DNA of 64,000 nucleotides from the NCBI GenBank assembly GCA_028821455.1, contig JAPPGE010000067.1:111242-175241 (forward strand), in the 5' to 3' direction. Every line of letters begins with the position of its first letter. Positions within the stretch are counted from its first letter, which is position 1. Source of the stretch: a bacterium. GTDB lineage: Bacteria; Pseudomonadota; Alphaproteobacteria; SP197. Below are positions 29,271 to 38,188 of this stretch, in pieces. The notes beneath the pieces are model-generated. The model saw only the letters and a list, made by a program, of their open reading frames with translations, was not told where the DNA came from and made no database searches. A program made the translations under genes and the position numbers.

Positions 29271-29316
29271 ACACTATATGTTCAACAACTTTTTTCAATA
29301 CCACCATATGTTGAGT
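29271..29316 (-). promoter_or_regulatory. Candidate tandem NrdR boxes upstream of nrdJ
   Basis: Two similar 16-bp sites, ACACTATATGTTCAAC (29271-29286) and CCACCATATGTTGAGT (29301-29316), start exactly 30 bp apart, about three helical turns. Both resemble the palindromic NrdR box (ACACwATATATwGTGT), matching at about 11 and 12 of 16 positions. They lie 75 to 120 bp before the nrdJ start, where NrdR (the ATP/dATP-sensing repressor of nrd genes) would bind. A TTGAAA at 29298-29293 on the minus strand may be the -35 element between the boxes. Confidence 0.65.
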
Positions 29317-29456
29317 GACATACCCGGTTTTGGGGAGATTTCCCAAGAACCGGTATCATGTGGTGGATTGCCGCGTGACCGCACACACGCGAAGGTTGCC
29401 CCCATCGGCGAACTCGCACACTCTCGCGAATCGGTGATGTCCTGCCGGAGAAACCG

Positions 29457-30389
29457 ATGACCGATCGTCCCAACGAGCGAATCGCCTACTTCAATGGCCA
29501 CTACGTTCCGGAAAGTCATGTCGTCGTTCCGTTCCGCGACCGCGGGTTCCGCTGGGGAGACGGCGCCTTCGACACGGAACGCACGGTCAACGGCAGGCTG
29601 TTTCGCCTCGCGGAACATATCGACCGTCTCTACCGGTCCCTGCGCTATCTCGGAATCGACGTCGACGAATCGCCGGAAGACATGGCTGCCATCACCGAAG
29701 AGGTGGTTTCCCGCAACCTGCCGCTCCTGCCTGAGGGAGAGGACTACTGGGTGTTCCAGAACGTGTCGCGTGGCGCCGACTGGGTCGGCGACGAACCCAA
29801 CCTGCGTGCCGGCCCCACGGTCATCGTCCATGTCCAGCCGATTCCCTTCCGGCCACGGGCTCGGCTGTTCCGCGACGGCATCGACATCGGCATCTCGTCC
29901 ATCCGCCGGACACCTCCCGAATCCCAGAGTCCCCGCGCCAAGCTCACGAACTACATCAACGTCTTCCTTGCGGACCGGCAGGTGAAGGCGGCGAATCCCG
30001 ACGCCTGGGCCGGGTTGCTGGATATCAACGGCAATCTCAACGAGGGGGCGGGACAGAACCTGTGGATCGTGCGTCAGGGCGAGCTCTTCACGCCGCGGGG
30101 CGACATGGTGCTCGAGGGAGTCAGCCGGTCGACCGTCATGGATCTTGCGGCAGATCTTGGAATCGTGGTGCACGAGACCAGTCTCGATCTTTTCGATGCC
30201 TACACGGCTGACGAGATCTTCCTGTCATCGACCAGTCTGTGCGTCTGTCCCGTCCGCTCGGTCGATCGCCGCGAAACGGTCTGCGGCACCATTCCCGGCC
30301 CGGTGACGCGGCGCATCATGGACGCCTACAAGGAACTTCTCGCTTTCGATTTCGAGGAACAGTACCTGCAGTTCCTTGACGACAGGTAG
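29457..30389 (+). CDS. PLP-dependent class IV aminotransferase (BCAT-like)
   Basis: Fold-type IV aminotransferase, 310 residues. The start region IAYFNGHYVPESHVVVPFRDRGFRWGDGAFDTERTVNG is the standard class IV opening. The PLP lysine is in SPRAKLTNYINVFLADRQ, and the cofactor-binding loop is NLNEGAGQNLWIV (usual form EGxxxNxF). A late ADEIFLSSTSLCVCPV replaces the more usual DELFFxGTAxEVxPI. It could be a branched-chain aminotransferase, D-amino-acid aminotransferase or a relative; the sequence does not decide. It is divergent from nrdJ and convergent with ureC (3-bp gap). Confidence 0.88.
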   Translation: MTDRPNERIAYFNGHYVPESHVVVPFRDRGFRWGDGAFDTERTVNGRLFRLAEHIDRLYRSLRYLGIDVDESPEDMAAITEEVVSRNLPLLPEGEDYWVFQNVSRGADWVGDEPNLRAGPTVIVHVQPIPFRPRARLFRDGIDIGISSIRRTPPESQSPRAKLTNYINVFLADRQVKAANPDAWAGLLDINGNLNEGAGQNLWIVRQGELFTPRGDMVLEGVSRSTVMDLAADLGIVVHETSLDLFDAYTADEIFLSSTSLCVCPVRSVDRRETVCGTIPGPVTRRIMDAYKELLAFDFEEQYLQFLDDR

Positions 30390-30392
30390 GAC

Positions 30393-32102
30393 CTATCCGA
30401 GAAGGTAGAGCTGTCCCAGGGCCACGCGATCGACCGGTTCGCACCAGGCCGCCTCGCCATCGACCATCACCTCGAAGGTCTGCGGATCGACGCGGATCTC
30501 CGGCAGGGCATCGTTGTGGAGCATGTCGGCCTTGGTGAGCCGGCGGGTCGGTCCGATCGCGGTGAGGGGCTTCGCCAGGTTCAGCCTGCCAGCCAGATCC
30601 TGCCCGATTGCCGAGGGGTGGACGAACGTTGTCGCGATGGACGATGGCGCGCGACCGGACATGCCCCAGGCAGGTCTCTCGAGAACCGGATCGGCGTGGC
30701 CGATGCTTGCCGCGGCATCACCGATCGCCGCAAAGGTGGTGAAGCCGCCCTTGATCACGGTCTGCGGCTTGAGCCCGAAGAACGCCGGCTTCCACAGCAC
30801 GATATCAGCCATTTTCCCGGTCTCCAGACTGCCCACCTCGTGATCGATGCCGAAGACCCGGGCCGCGTTGATCGTGTACTTGGCGAGGTATCTCAGGATG
30901 CGCGCGTTGTCGGCGCCCTCCACCGGTTCGCCTGAGAGAGGACCACGCTGATCGCGCATCTTGCTGGCCAGCTGCCAGCAGCGCGCCACGACCTCGTTCA
31001 CCCGGCCCATGCCCATGCTATCGGAACCGAACATGGAAATCGCCCCGAGATCATGAAGGATGTCTTCGGCCGCCGTGGTGGTGCGGCGGATCCGGCTCTC
31101 GGCGAAGGCCACGTCCTCGGGTGAATCCGCAGACAGATGGTGCACCGCCATCACCATGTCGAGGTGCTCATCGAAGGTGTTGACGGTGAAGGGATTGGTC
31201 GGATTGGTTGAGGACGGCAGGCAGTGGGCTTCGCCGTTGCAGCGGATGATGTCGGGAGCATGCCCTCCGCCCGCACCTTCCGTGTGATACATGTGAATGG
31301 TGCGCCCGGCGATGGCCGCCATGGTGGACTCGTAGAAACCCGATTCGTTCAGCGTGTCCGTGTGGAGCTGCACCTGGAAGTCGACGTCGTCGGCGACACC
31401 GAGCGCCGTGTCGATCGCAGCCGGACTTGCCCCGTAGTCCTCGTGCACCTTGATGCCGATGATGCCCGATGCGACATGTTCACGTATCCCCGTGGCCCGG
31501 CTGGCGCTGCCGCGCCCGAGAAAACCGAAGTTCATCGGCAGGGCATCGGTAGCCTGCAGCATGCGCCCGGTGGTCCAGGCGCCGCCGGAATCGATGCTGA
31601 AAAGCGGACCGTGGCCACCGCCCACCAGGGTGGTAAGGCCGGTGGCAAGGGCATGGCGCACCAGATCGGGTGACTTGAAGTGGACATGGACATCGATGCC
31701 GCCCGGTGTGGCGATGAGGCGTTCGCCATGGGCGACGACGGTCGAGGGTCCGCAGACCAGCCCGGGATCGACGCCATCCATGATTCGCGGATTGCCCGCC
31801 TTGCCGATCCCGGCGATGCGGCCCTCCCGCACACCGATGTCGGCCTTCACGATTCCGATCACGGGATCGATCACCAGCGCGTTGTGAATGACGAGATCGA
31901 GGGCTCCCCCGTCGTGACGCGCGCCGGAGTCCATTCCCATGCCGTCGCGGTAGCTCTTGCCCGCCCCCGTGGTCAGTTCGTCACCGGCCACGAGGTGATC
32001 CCTGGTGACCGCGGCCAGGAGACTCGTGTCGCCAAGCCTGACGCGGTCGCCCGTGGTCGGCCCGAAGGTTCCGGCGTAGCGCGCCCTGGACATGGTCGCC
32101 AT
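30393..32102 (-). CDS. ureC: Urease subunit alpha
   Basis: Catalytic nickel subunit of urease, 569 residues from ATG at 32102 ([26 protein letters not shown]). Nickel ligands are kept: HVH in GGIDVHVHF, the carbamylated Lys and His in GIKVHEDYG, His in [13 protein letters not shown], His in [14 protein letters not shown], and Asp in [11 protein letters not shown]. The active-site flap reads [13 protein letters not shown]: the catalytic His is present, but the flap Cys (C319 in Klebsiella numbering) is Val. GGGHGP stands where most ureases have GGGTGP. It starts 1 bp after the fused ureAB stop. No ureD/E/F/G accessory gene is in this window, so maturation genes must lie elsewhere. Confidence 0.95.
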   Translation of the reverse strand: MATMSRARYAGTFGPTTGDRVRLGDTSLLAAVTRDHLVAGDELTTGAGKSYRDGMGMDSGARHDGGALDLVIHNALVIDPVIGIVKADIGVREGRIAGIGKAGNPRIMDGVDPGLVCGPSTVVAHGERLIATPGGIDVHVHFKSPDLVRHALATGLTTLVGGGHGPLFSIDSGGAWTTGRMLQATDALPMNFGFLGRGSASRATGIREHVASGIIGIKVHEDYGASPAAIDTALGVADDVDFQVQLHTDTLNESGFYESTMAAIAGRTIHMYHTEGAGGGHAPDIIRCNGEAHCLPSSTNPTNPFTVNTFDEHLDMVMAVHHLSADSPEDVAFAESRIRRTTTAAEDILHDLGAISMFGSDSMGMGRVNEVVARCWQLASKMRDQRGPLSGEPVEGADNARILRYLAKYTINAARVFGIDHEVGSLETGKMADIVLWKPAFFGLKPQTVIKGGFTTFAAIGDAAASIGHADPVLERPAWGMSGRAPSSIATTFVHPSAIGQDLAGRLNLAKPLTAIGPTRRLTKADMLHNDALPEIRVDPQTFEVMVDGEAAWCEPVDRVALGQLYLLG

Positions 32103-32103
32103 G

Positions 32104-32787
32104 TCACGCCCCCCTGAAGCCGCGTGCGCGGGCCCTTTGCAGGGCCGTCTCGCGGACATCCGCATCATCCAGCGATCCTTCGACAAGGCGGTTGAACCCG
32201 CCCACCACGCCGTCGCCGCCATAGTCCACCAGCGTGACGGTTCGGTTTTCGCCGGGTTCGAAGCGAACGGCCGTTCCGGCCGCGATGTCGAGGCGCATGC
32301 CGAATGCCGCCTCGCGATCGAAATCGAGTTCGGCATTGGCCTCGAAGAAGTGATGGTGGCTCCCCACCTGGACCGGCCGATCGCCCGTGTTGAGCACCGC
32401 CAGCTCGACCCGCCGACGGCCGGCGTTGAGCGTGATGTCCGAATCCGGGGTCATCACCTCCCCCGGTTGCGCGCCGTCGGCCTGCGGACGAATGGGCTGG
32501 TGCACCGTGATCAGTTTGGCTCCATCCGGAAAGAGACCCTCGACCTGGACGATCGGCATGAGCGCCCCCACGCCCGGCATCACGTCGTCGCTGGAGAGCA
32601 GCGTTGCGCCCCAGCCTGCAAGGTCGGCGAGGCTACGCCCCTCCCGCGCCCCTTCGAGCAGGGTGTCGGCGATGTAGGCATGGGCTTCCGGGTGGTTGAG
32701 CCTGAGGCCTCGCGCCTTGCGCCGCCTTGCCATTTCGGCCACGACGAAGATGGTCATGCGCTCGAGCTCTGTCGGGGTCAGCATCAT
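32104..32787 (-). CDS. ureAB: Fused urease gamma-beta subunit
   Basis: Structural urease subunits gamma and beta in one 227-residue chain. Residues 1 to about 100 are gamma-like ([35 protein letters not shown], then [20 protein letters not shown] and [16 protein letters not shown]). Residues about 108 to 227 are beta-like ([56 protein letters not shown]). The ATG at 32787 follows CCAGGGAGGTGG. Fusion of these subunits is best known from Helicobacter and occurs sporadically elsewhere. It is the first gene of the urease operon, with ureC next. Confidence 0.93.
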   Translation of the reverse strand: MMLTPTELERMTIFVVAEMARRRKARGLRLNHPEAHAYIADTLLEGAREGRSLADLAGWGATLLSSDDVMPGVGALMPIVQVEGLFPDGAKLITVHQPIRPQADGAQPGEVMTPDSDITLNAGRRRVELAVLNTGDRPVQVGSHHHFFEANAELDFDREAAFGMRLDIAAGTAVRFEPGENRTVTLVDYGGDGVVGGFNRLVEGSLDDADVRETALQRARARGFRGA

Positions 32788-32895
32788 GGCGACCACCTCC
32801 CTGGGGGATTCCTCACCATAACGCACGTCATGCCGCCGTGTTCAATCGGCGGCAACCTTGGTGCCGGTGCCCGGGATCGGATATCGTCTGGAGTG

Positions 32896-32970
32896 TGGTG
32901 CCGCCGCTCAGGATTGAACTGAGGACCTCACCCTTACCAAGGGTGCGCTCTACCACTGAGCTACGGCGGC
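32896..32970 (-). tRNA. tRNA-Thr (anticodon GGU)
   Basis: The minus strand folds as a full cloverleaf: acceptor GCCGCCG/CGGCGGC, D arm GCTC-AGTGGTA-GAGC, anticodon arm CACCC-TTGGTAA-GGGTG with anticodon GGT, variable AGGTC, T arm CTCAG-TTCAATC-CTGAG. Discriminator A is at 32899 and an encoded CCA at 32898-32896. GGU reads Thr codons ACC and ACU. Confidence 0.97.
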
Positions 32971-33038
32971 GTGGCGCCTGACAGGCGGCCGGAACCTGCC
33001 ACAGCGGACTGGCGGAAACAAGTTCGGGAGGCACGATC

Positions 33039-33242
33039 GTGGGCGGGAGAGCCGGAGCGTCAGACGAGAAGGCAAGACGCCTCGCCGAGGCCCTGCGCGC
33101 CAACCTGAAACGGCGCAAGGAACAGTCGCGCGCGCGCCGCCAGCCCCCCGGTGAGGAGGCTGACCGTGAGGACGGCGCACCGCAAGGTCACGATTCAACC
33201 ACAGGACCACGGTTGACTTGTCGCCGGCCCGAAGGTCTATGA
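33039..33242 (+). CDS. Small basic conserved protein upstream of murA
   Basis: A 67-residue, highly charged protein: [32 protein letters not shown]. Short proteins with this [10 protein letters not shown] pattern sit just before murA in many alphaproteobacteria, which supports it as a real gene. The GTG start at 33039 follows a GGGAGGC ribosome-binding site. The second half (after GEEADREDG) is low in order. Function is unknown. It is co-directional with murA, 31 bp upstream. Confidence 0.7.
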   Translation: MGGRAGASDEKARRLAEALRANLKRRKEQSRARRQPPGEEADREDGAPQGHDSTTGPRLTCRRPEGL

Positions 33243-33273
33243 GGAAGGCGCCAGGAATTCCGGGAGCAGGGAC

Positions 33274-34536
33274 GTGGACAGGATACGCCTTGAGGGCGGC
33301 AAGCCGCTCGAGGGCACGATTGCCATAGCGGGCGCCAAGAACACGGCGCTCAAGCTCATGGTCGCCTCGTTGTTGAGCGATGAGCCCCTGGTTCTCTCGA
33401 ACCAGCCGGAGGTGGTGGATGTCGGCGTCCTCGCTCACCTGCTCGCCGAACTCGGCGTCCGTGTGGGGAGAAGAAGTGACGGATACATGACACTGGATGC
33501 CGCATCGCTGACCTCGATGAAGGCTCCCTATGACCTGGTCCGCAAGATGCGGGCCTCGATCCTGGTCTTCGGTCCGCTCCTTGCCCGCTGCGGTCACGCC
33601 GAGGTCTCGCTCCCCGGCGGTTGCGCCATCGGCACGCGGCCGGTCGACCTCCACATCGCGGGACTCGAGGCGCTTGGCGCTACAATCGAGCTGAAGGAAG
33701 GCTATCTCGTGGGCGAGGCGCCAGGTGGCCTTGAAGGCGCTGAATTCACTTTTCCGCAGGTTTCGGTAGGCGCTACCGAGCACGTCATGATGACGGCGAC
33801 TCTGGCCCGCGGCACCACCCTCATCCGCAATGCCGCCATGGAACCGGAAATCCGCGACCTTGCCGACTGCCTTAACGCAATGGGCGCCGACATCACCGGC
33901 GCCGGCGGCAGCGAAATCCGCATCAACGGCGTCACTCGCCTGGGAGGCGCCACCCACCGCATGCTCCCGGACCGCATCGAGGCCGGCACCTATGCCATGG
34001 CGGCGGCAGCCACCGGCGGACGCCTCCGACTCGCCGGCACCACGGAGGACCACTTCGGCGATGTCGCCACCGCACTGCGCCAGGCAGGCGTTGCACTCGA
34101 CAGCCGGAAGGGCGGTATCGATGTCCGGCGCGCCGACGGCGTCCTCAAGGGAGTCGATGTCACCACCCGCCCCTTCCCAGGATTTGCCACCGACCTCCAG
34201 GCCCAGTTCATGGCGCTCATGACCACGGCGTGCGGGGTTTCGCGGATTCACGAGAGCATCTTTGAAAACCGGTTCATGCATGTGCCCGAACTGATGCGCA
34301 TGGGTGCGGATATCGAGGTGCGCGGCGGCACGGCCATCGTCCGGGGAGTCGACGGGCTGAAGGGCGCTCCGGTCATGGCCACGGACCTTCGCGCCTCCGT
34401 TTGCCTGGTCCTTGCCGGACTGGTCGCCGAAGGCGAAACCATGGTCAACCGCGTCTATCACCTCGACCGCGGCTACGAACGGCTTGTAGAAAAGCTCCAG
34501 GGGTGCGGCGCAACGATCGAGAGGATTGCAGGCTGA
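33274..34536 (+). CDS. murA: UDP-N-acetylglucosamine 1-carboxyvinyltransferase
   Basis: First committed step of peptidoglycan synthesis. The 420-residue product begins (GTG) [29 protein letters not shown], with the conserved K-N of the KN motif. The active-site loop is [16 protein letters not shown], with Cys as the catalytic residue that reacts with fosfomycin. Late motifs include [11 protein letters not shown] and [25 protein letters not shown]. Full length and intact. It sits between the small basic gene and the DUF2948 gene, a normal alphaproteobacterial cluster. Confidence 0.97.
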   Translation: MDRIRLEGGKPLEGTIAIAGAKNTALKLMVASLLSDEPLVLSNQPEVVDVGVLAHLLAELGVRVGRRSDGYMTLDAASLTSMKAPYDLVRKMRASILVFGPLLARCGHAEVSLPGGCAIGTRPVDLHIAGLEALGATIELKEGYLVGEAPGGLEGAEFTFPQVSVGATEHVMMTATLARGTTLIRNAAMEPEIRDLADCLNAMGADITGAGGSEIRINGVTRLGGATHRMLPDRIEAGTYAMAAAATGGRLRLAGTTEDHFGDVATALRQAGVALDSRKGGIDVRRADGVLKGVDVTTRPFPGFATDLQAQFMALMTTACGVSRIHESIFENRFMHVPELMRMGADIEVRGGTAIVRGVDGLKGAPVMATDLRASVCLVLAGLVAEGETMVNRVYHLDRGYERLVEKLQGCGATIERIAG

Positions 34537-34537
34537 C

Positions 34538-35002
34538 ATGAAGCCGCTTCGACTCAAGGCTGTCGACGATGACGATCTGGAGGTCTTCGCCACCGTGCTG
34601 CAAAGCGCACGCATGCCCCTTGCCGAGGTGACCTGGGTGGAGGAGGACAGCCGGTTTGCCGCCCTGTTCCGGCGTTTCTGCTATGAACTTCCCGGCGGCG
34701 ACGGCATGCAGGTCGACTGCGCCCTCGTTCTCGACCGCGTCGCCAGGGTCGACACCTGGGATCTCGATGGCCTGGGAGGCGACGGTGATGCGGAACTGAT
34801 GACCATCATCAGCGAAGGTCGCCGGGAGACGGTCGGCTGCATATCCCTCGTCTTCCGCAATGGCGGTCTCATCCGCCTCGAAACCGACGCCATCGAAGGC
34901 CGCCTCGCCGACATCGGCCAACCGGCCACTGCCACGGACACACCCCGTTACGCCGTGGCAGCGAACTCTGCGGCAGCGGGAGACGATCACCATGACGCAT
35001 GA
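34538..35002 (+). CDS. DUF2948 family protein
   Basis: A 154-residue protein starting MKPLRLKAVDDDDLEVFATVLQSARMPLAEVTWVEEDSRFA, the DUF2948 start. RFCYELPG and a late SLVFRNGGLIRLETDAIEGRLADIG also fit. DUF2948 genes usually lie between murA and hisD in alphaproteobacteria. Here murA precedes it 1 bp away, but the following gene is a choline-kinase-like gene whose start lies 11 bp inside this one. Function is unknown. Confidence 0.88.
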   Translation: MKPLRLKAVDDDDLEVFATVLQSARMPLAEVTWVEEDSRFAALFRRFCYELPGGDGMQVDCALVLDRVARVDTWDLDGLGGDGDAELMTIISEGRRETVGCISLVFRNGGLIRLETDAIEGRLADIGQPATATDTPRYAVAANSAAAGDDHHDA

Positions 35003-35876
35003 CGAAGCAGTTGCCAGGGCTGCCGGACTGCCCTGCTGGAACGGGCCAGTGACACCCCGCCCGATCGACGGGGGCATCACCAACCTCAACTTCCGCGTCG
35101 ATGACGGCGACCAGAGTTTCCTGGTGCGGGTGGGCGGCAACATTCCTGTCCACGGCATCCGCCGGACCTATGAGACTGCCTGCAGCCGTGCGGCGTACGC
35201 GGCGGGCATCGCACCGGAGGTCCATTACACCGCCAAGGGCGTCCTGGTGGTGCGCTGGATCGACGGCCACACCTTCGGCGATGCCGATGTGCGTGATCCC
35301 AGAAATCTCGAACGCATTGCGGATCTGCTGGCCCGCCTCCACCGCGACGGGGCGCGTCATCTGCGCGGCCGGGCTCCGTTCTTCTGGGTTTTCCACGTCA
35401 TCCGGGACTATGGGCACCGTCTTCACGATGACCGCCATCGCCTGCTGTCGGAGGTACCGCAGCTCCTCGGAGCGGCGCAGGACCTGGAAGCTGCCGTCGG
35501 GCCCATCAGCCCGGTGCTCTGCCACAACGACCTGCTGGCCGCGAACTTCCTCGATGACGGTGAGAGACTGTGGCTCGTCGACTGGGAGTACGCCGGCTAC
35601 AACACGGCCCTCTTCGACATCGCCAACCTTGCCTCCAACAGTCACCTCGGCGCCGAAAGCCGCGAGAAGGTCGCCGAGCTGATTCTGGACCAGGCGATCA
35701 CCGATGAGCTGAGGCGGCGTCTCGGGGCACTGGCCTGCGCATCGCTGTTGCGCGAAGCGATGTGGAGCATGGTCCAGGAGACCCACTCGCCTCTCGATGT
35801 CGACTATGTCGCCTATACGGCGGACTATCTCGACCGCTTCAATCGCACCCTCGCCGCGTGGCGGCACGACGGCTGA
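34992..35876 (+). CDS. Choline/ethanolamine kinase-like phosphotransferase (APH fold)
   Basis: A 294-residue kinase-like protein. GGITNLNFRVDDGDQSFLVRVGG is the N-lobe nucleotide loop of the choline kinase/APH family. The catalytic loop is LCHNDLLAANFL (H-x-D-x-x-x-x-N) and the metal-binding DxE is in LVDWEYAGYNTALFDIANLA. This last segment is typical of choline and ethanolamine kinases (LicA-like). The ATG at 34992 overlaps the end of the DUF2948 gene. The likely substrate is choline, ethanolamine or a related amino alcohol; methylthioribose and homoserine kinases are less likely. Confidence 0.85.
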   Translation: MTHDEAVARAAGLPCWNGPVTPRPIDGGITNLNFRVDDGDQSFLVRVGGNIPVHGIRRTYETACSRAAYAAGIAPEVHYTAKGVLVVRWIDGHTFGDADVRDPRNLERIADLLARLHRDGARHLRGRAPFFWVFHVIRDYGHRLHDDRHRLLSEVPQLLGAAQDLEAAVGPISPVLCHNDLLAANFLDDGERLWLVDWEYAGYNTALFDIANLASNSHLGAESREKVAELILDQAITDELRRRLGALACASLLREAMWSMVQETHSPLDVDYVAYTADYLDRFNRTLAAWRHDG

Positions 35877-36177
35877 CGTGTTTCGGCGTCGCGCTCTCAA
35901 GGCTTCAGATTCGTACGCGTCTTCTGCCGGACCCTGATCCGGCACCACGCCAGATACAGGGGGCCGCCTCGAACCCGAAGGCTTGCACCAGTGCGCCCGG
36001 TCCCGGCCTGCCCGGCGTCGGACACGCGACCGACGAGCGCTTCGCCCGCGTCGGCGCACCGGCATGTTCTCGAACGGCAGCCGCTCCCGGATGGGCACAG
36101 GAATCCCGCCTCGAGCCACAGGACGCGATTCGCCGCGGGCCGGGACCGGTGACGACCGGTCCCTGCGGTTTCGCCTG
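35877..36177. other. Convergent intergenic region
   Basis: 301 bp between the choline-kinase-like gene and the convergent SbmA/BacA-like gene. No gene, RNA or clear terminator with a T-run was recognised on either strand. Confidence 0.35.
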
Positions 36178-37395
36178 CTACCCGACCGCCGTCCGGTACC
36201 CGGTCTCGAACTCGATCGCCGCCTGGTCGTCGCCGGCGATCGCGCGCTCGAAGGCGGCGAGACGTTTGTAGATCGACATCAGCTCCACGATCGTCGTCCA
36301 GGAATTGACGAGGAACTGGAACGAATTCTCCACCCGGCTGAAGGCACGGATGATCTGCTGCATCACGCCGAGCGTGACGCCGGCCGTCACGATGGTCGGC
36401 CCGAGCGCGATGTAGGGAAGGATCACTCCCGCCTGCAGATAGCCGTACCGGACGACGTTGAAATAGAGGTAGTTGAGGTAGAGCCGGAAGTAGTTCCGCC
36501 TCACGTTGGCGAACAGCTCGTAGAGGGTCGGCGGCTGTGCCCGGTCCTCCCGGTCCTCGCCCACGACGAGTTCCTTGCGGAAGGCGGCCTCGACCCGCTG
36601 GTTGCGGAACTCGAGCCCCGGCAGGCGGAAGCCGGCCAGCGCCAGGATGCCCGTCCCGAACACCGACCAGATGATGGCGATCCAGACCAGGGCGTATGCA
36701 ACCTCGCCGAAGACCGGGATCTCCCGGATGTGCTGCGACAGCCCCCAGAGGATCGGCAGGAAGGCGACCAGGGTCATCACCGCGTCGATGAGGCGCACAC
36801 CCAGCGACTCCATGATGTTGGCAAAGCGCATGGCGTCTTCCTGGACGCGCTGCGAGGCGCCCTCGATGTGGCGCACCTGCTGCCAGAGCTCAACATAGCG
36901 GTCGTTCATCGCCGTGCGCCAGCGGAACACGAAATGGGCGGTAAAGAACGCGTTGAGCACGGCTGTGGTGATGAACACCATGGCGATGACGAGGAAGGTG
37001 GCGAGCTGCCCGTAGTAGTCCTCGAGGGTCACGGCCCCTGGCTCGCCCAGCGCCGTCTGGATCGTGTCGTAGAAGCGCCCGAACCACTCGTTGATCATCA
37101 CGTCGAGCTGCACCTGGAACCACGTGACGAAGACGATCAGCGCCGAGCCGGCCACGGACCAGAGCGACCAGCGGTGTGGCCGGAACCACATCCAGAACCC
37201 CGCAAAGGCTGCGTAGGCGATGAAGGTGTAGAGATAGACCCAGGCGGTCTTCTCCTCGACCCCCAGCAGCCCGGAAATGCCGGTCGGATCGCCCCAGTCG
37301 TGCGCGACGAGATACCAGAACAGGAGCGCGGCAAGCGCCCACGCTCCCGCCGAAATGCAGAACATGCGTGGGCTGGGGAAGAAGCATCTGAACAT
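36178..37395 (-). CDS. SbmA/BacA-like peptide transporter
   Basis: Inner-membrane proton-driven transporter of the SbmA/BacA family, which imports antimicrobial peptides and is needed for symbiosis in rhizobia. The 405-residue product has several hydrophobic helices and the family regions WFQVQLDVMINEWFGRFYDTIQ, NAFFTAHFVFRWRTAMNDRYV, HIEGASQRVQEDAMRFA and LGVMQQIIRAFSRVENSFQFLV. The ATG at 37395 follows AAAGGAATTGCCC; the TTG two codons earlier is rejected. It has the SbmA form without an ABC ATPase domain. No operon partner. A role in peptide or bleomycin-type uptake is inferred from the family. Confidence 0.88.
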   Translation of the reverse strand: MFRCFFPSPRMFCISAGAWALAALLFWYLVAHDWGDPTGISGLLGVEEKTAWVYLYTFIAYAAFAGFWMWFRPHRWSLWSVAGSALIVFVTWFQVQLDVMINEWFGRFYDTIQTALGEPGAVTLEDYYGQLATFLVIAMVFITTAVLNAFFTAHFVFRWRTAMNDRYVELWQQVRHIEGASQRVQEDAMRFANIMESLGVRLIDAVMTLVAFLPILWGLSQHIREIPVFGEVAYALVWIAIIWSVFGTGILALAGFRLPGLEFRNQRVEAAFRKELVVGEDREDRAQPPTLYELFANVRRNYFRLYLNYLYFNVVRYGYLQAGVILPYIALGPTIVTAGVTLGVMQQIIRAFSRVENSFQFLVNSWTTIVELMSIYKRLAAFERAIAGDDQAAIEFETGYRTAVG

Positions 37396-37549
37396 GGGCA
37401 ATTCCTTTCGCTGGGACCGCTGGTCCAGGCGGCCGGTGCGGAGCCCGCAAGATGCGGGCGTTCCGAGAAGAACATGCCGGCTATAGCAGATTCAGCCGTC
37501 GTGCGGCGATGCCCGCAGGAATGGGGCCGGCGCCGGTCTGCTCGCCAGG

Positions 37550-38188
37550 GTGGTGGCCACCGCGGCCGCGCGCCGGTTCATGGCGGAGATCAGGACCGAT
37601 CACGGCGAGATCATGTTCCACCGGTCGGGCTGCTGCTGCGACGGCTCTTCGCCCATGTGCTACCCGAAAGGGGAATTCCGCCTCGGGAGCGTGGCCGGTG
37701 CGGAGGTGTGGATTTCCGGCCCGCAGTTCGAGGCCCGGAAGCACACCCGGCTGATCCTCGACGTCGTCCCCGGCCGCGGTAGCATGTTCAGCCTCGACAA
37801 CGGCCGCGAAAGGCGCTTCCTCATCTGTTCGCGCGTCTTCACGGACGACGAGATGCTCCGGCTCGGCGAGGAACAGCCGCAGGCCGGCATCGTCCCTGGT
37901 CCGGATCCGTCAGGCGCTCTCCGGCACGTACCAGCCCTCGCCCCGCGCCGTCGTCACATATTCCGGCCAGGCGAAGCCGACCGGCGGCCGGAAATCACGC
38001 GGCAACAGCGGCGCCACCCAGGACGATCCACCGATGCCGCCCCCGGTCCTCTCCTCGAATTCAGCGCGCGCCTCCTGCAGGCGCCGCGGATCGGTGAGGA
38101 GATCGACGATGGTCGCGCCGATCACCTTCGCCGCGCACATGATGGTCGGATCAATGGTCGGCGCATGGCCGCCGAGCGCGTTCCATGA
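37550..38188 (+). CDS. DUF779 protein with unusual C-terminal run-on
   Basis: Residues 1 to about 115 are a clear DUF779 protein: ARRFMAEIRTDHGEIMFHRSG, CCCDGSSPMCYPKGEFRLGS, FEARKHTRLILDVVPGRGSMFSLDNGRERRFLICSRVFTDDEMLRLG. DUF779 proteins are normally about 110-125 residues and sit near aldehyde dehydrogenases. Here no stop follows, and the frame runs on for about 95 more codons, antisense to the end of the AbgB-like gene (overlap from 37910). The tail is unlikely to be conserved. Either a stop was lost or a frameshift is present. The start is one of two adjacent GTG codons at 37550 and 37553. Function unknown; the conserved Cys cluster suggests metal or redox binding. Confidence 0.75.
   Translation: MVATAAARRFMAEIRTDHGEIMFHRSGCCCDGSSPMCYPKGEFRLGSVAGAEVWISGPQFEARKHTRLILDVVPGRGSMFSLDNGRERRFLICSRVFTDDEMLRLGEEQPQAGIVPGPDPSGALRHVPALAPRRRHIFRPGEADRRPEITRQQRRHPGRSTDAAPGPLLEFSARLLQAPRIGEEIDDGRADHLRRAHDGRINGRRMAAERVP

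Noticed and set aside
29197..29456. Cobalamin riboswitch upstream of the B12-dependent reductase
   Set aside because: I looked for the conserved B12-box pattern and a long structured leader and did not see them; the region is AT-rich with NrdR-like boxes instead.
35983..37782. 599-codon plus-strand open frame opposite the SbmA/BacA-like gene
   Set aside because: Rich in His, Asp, Arg and Glu without hydrophobic order; shadow of the membrane transporter on the other strand.
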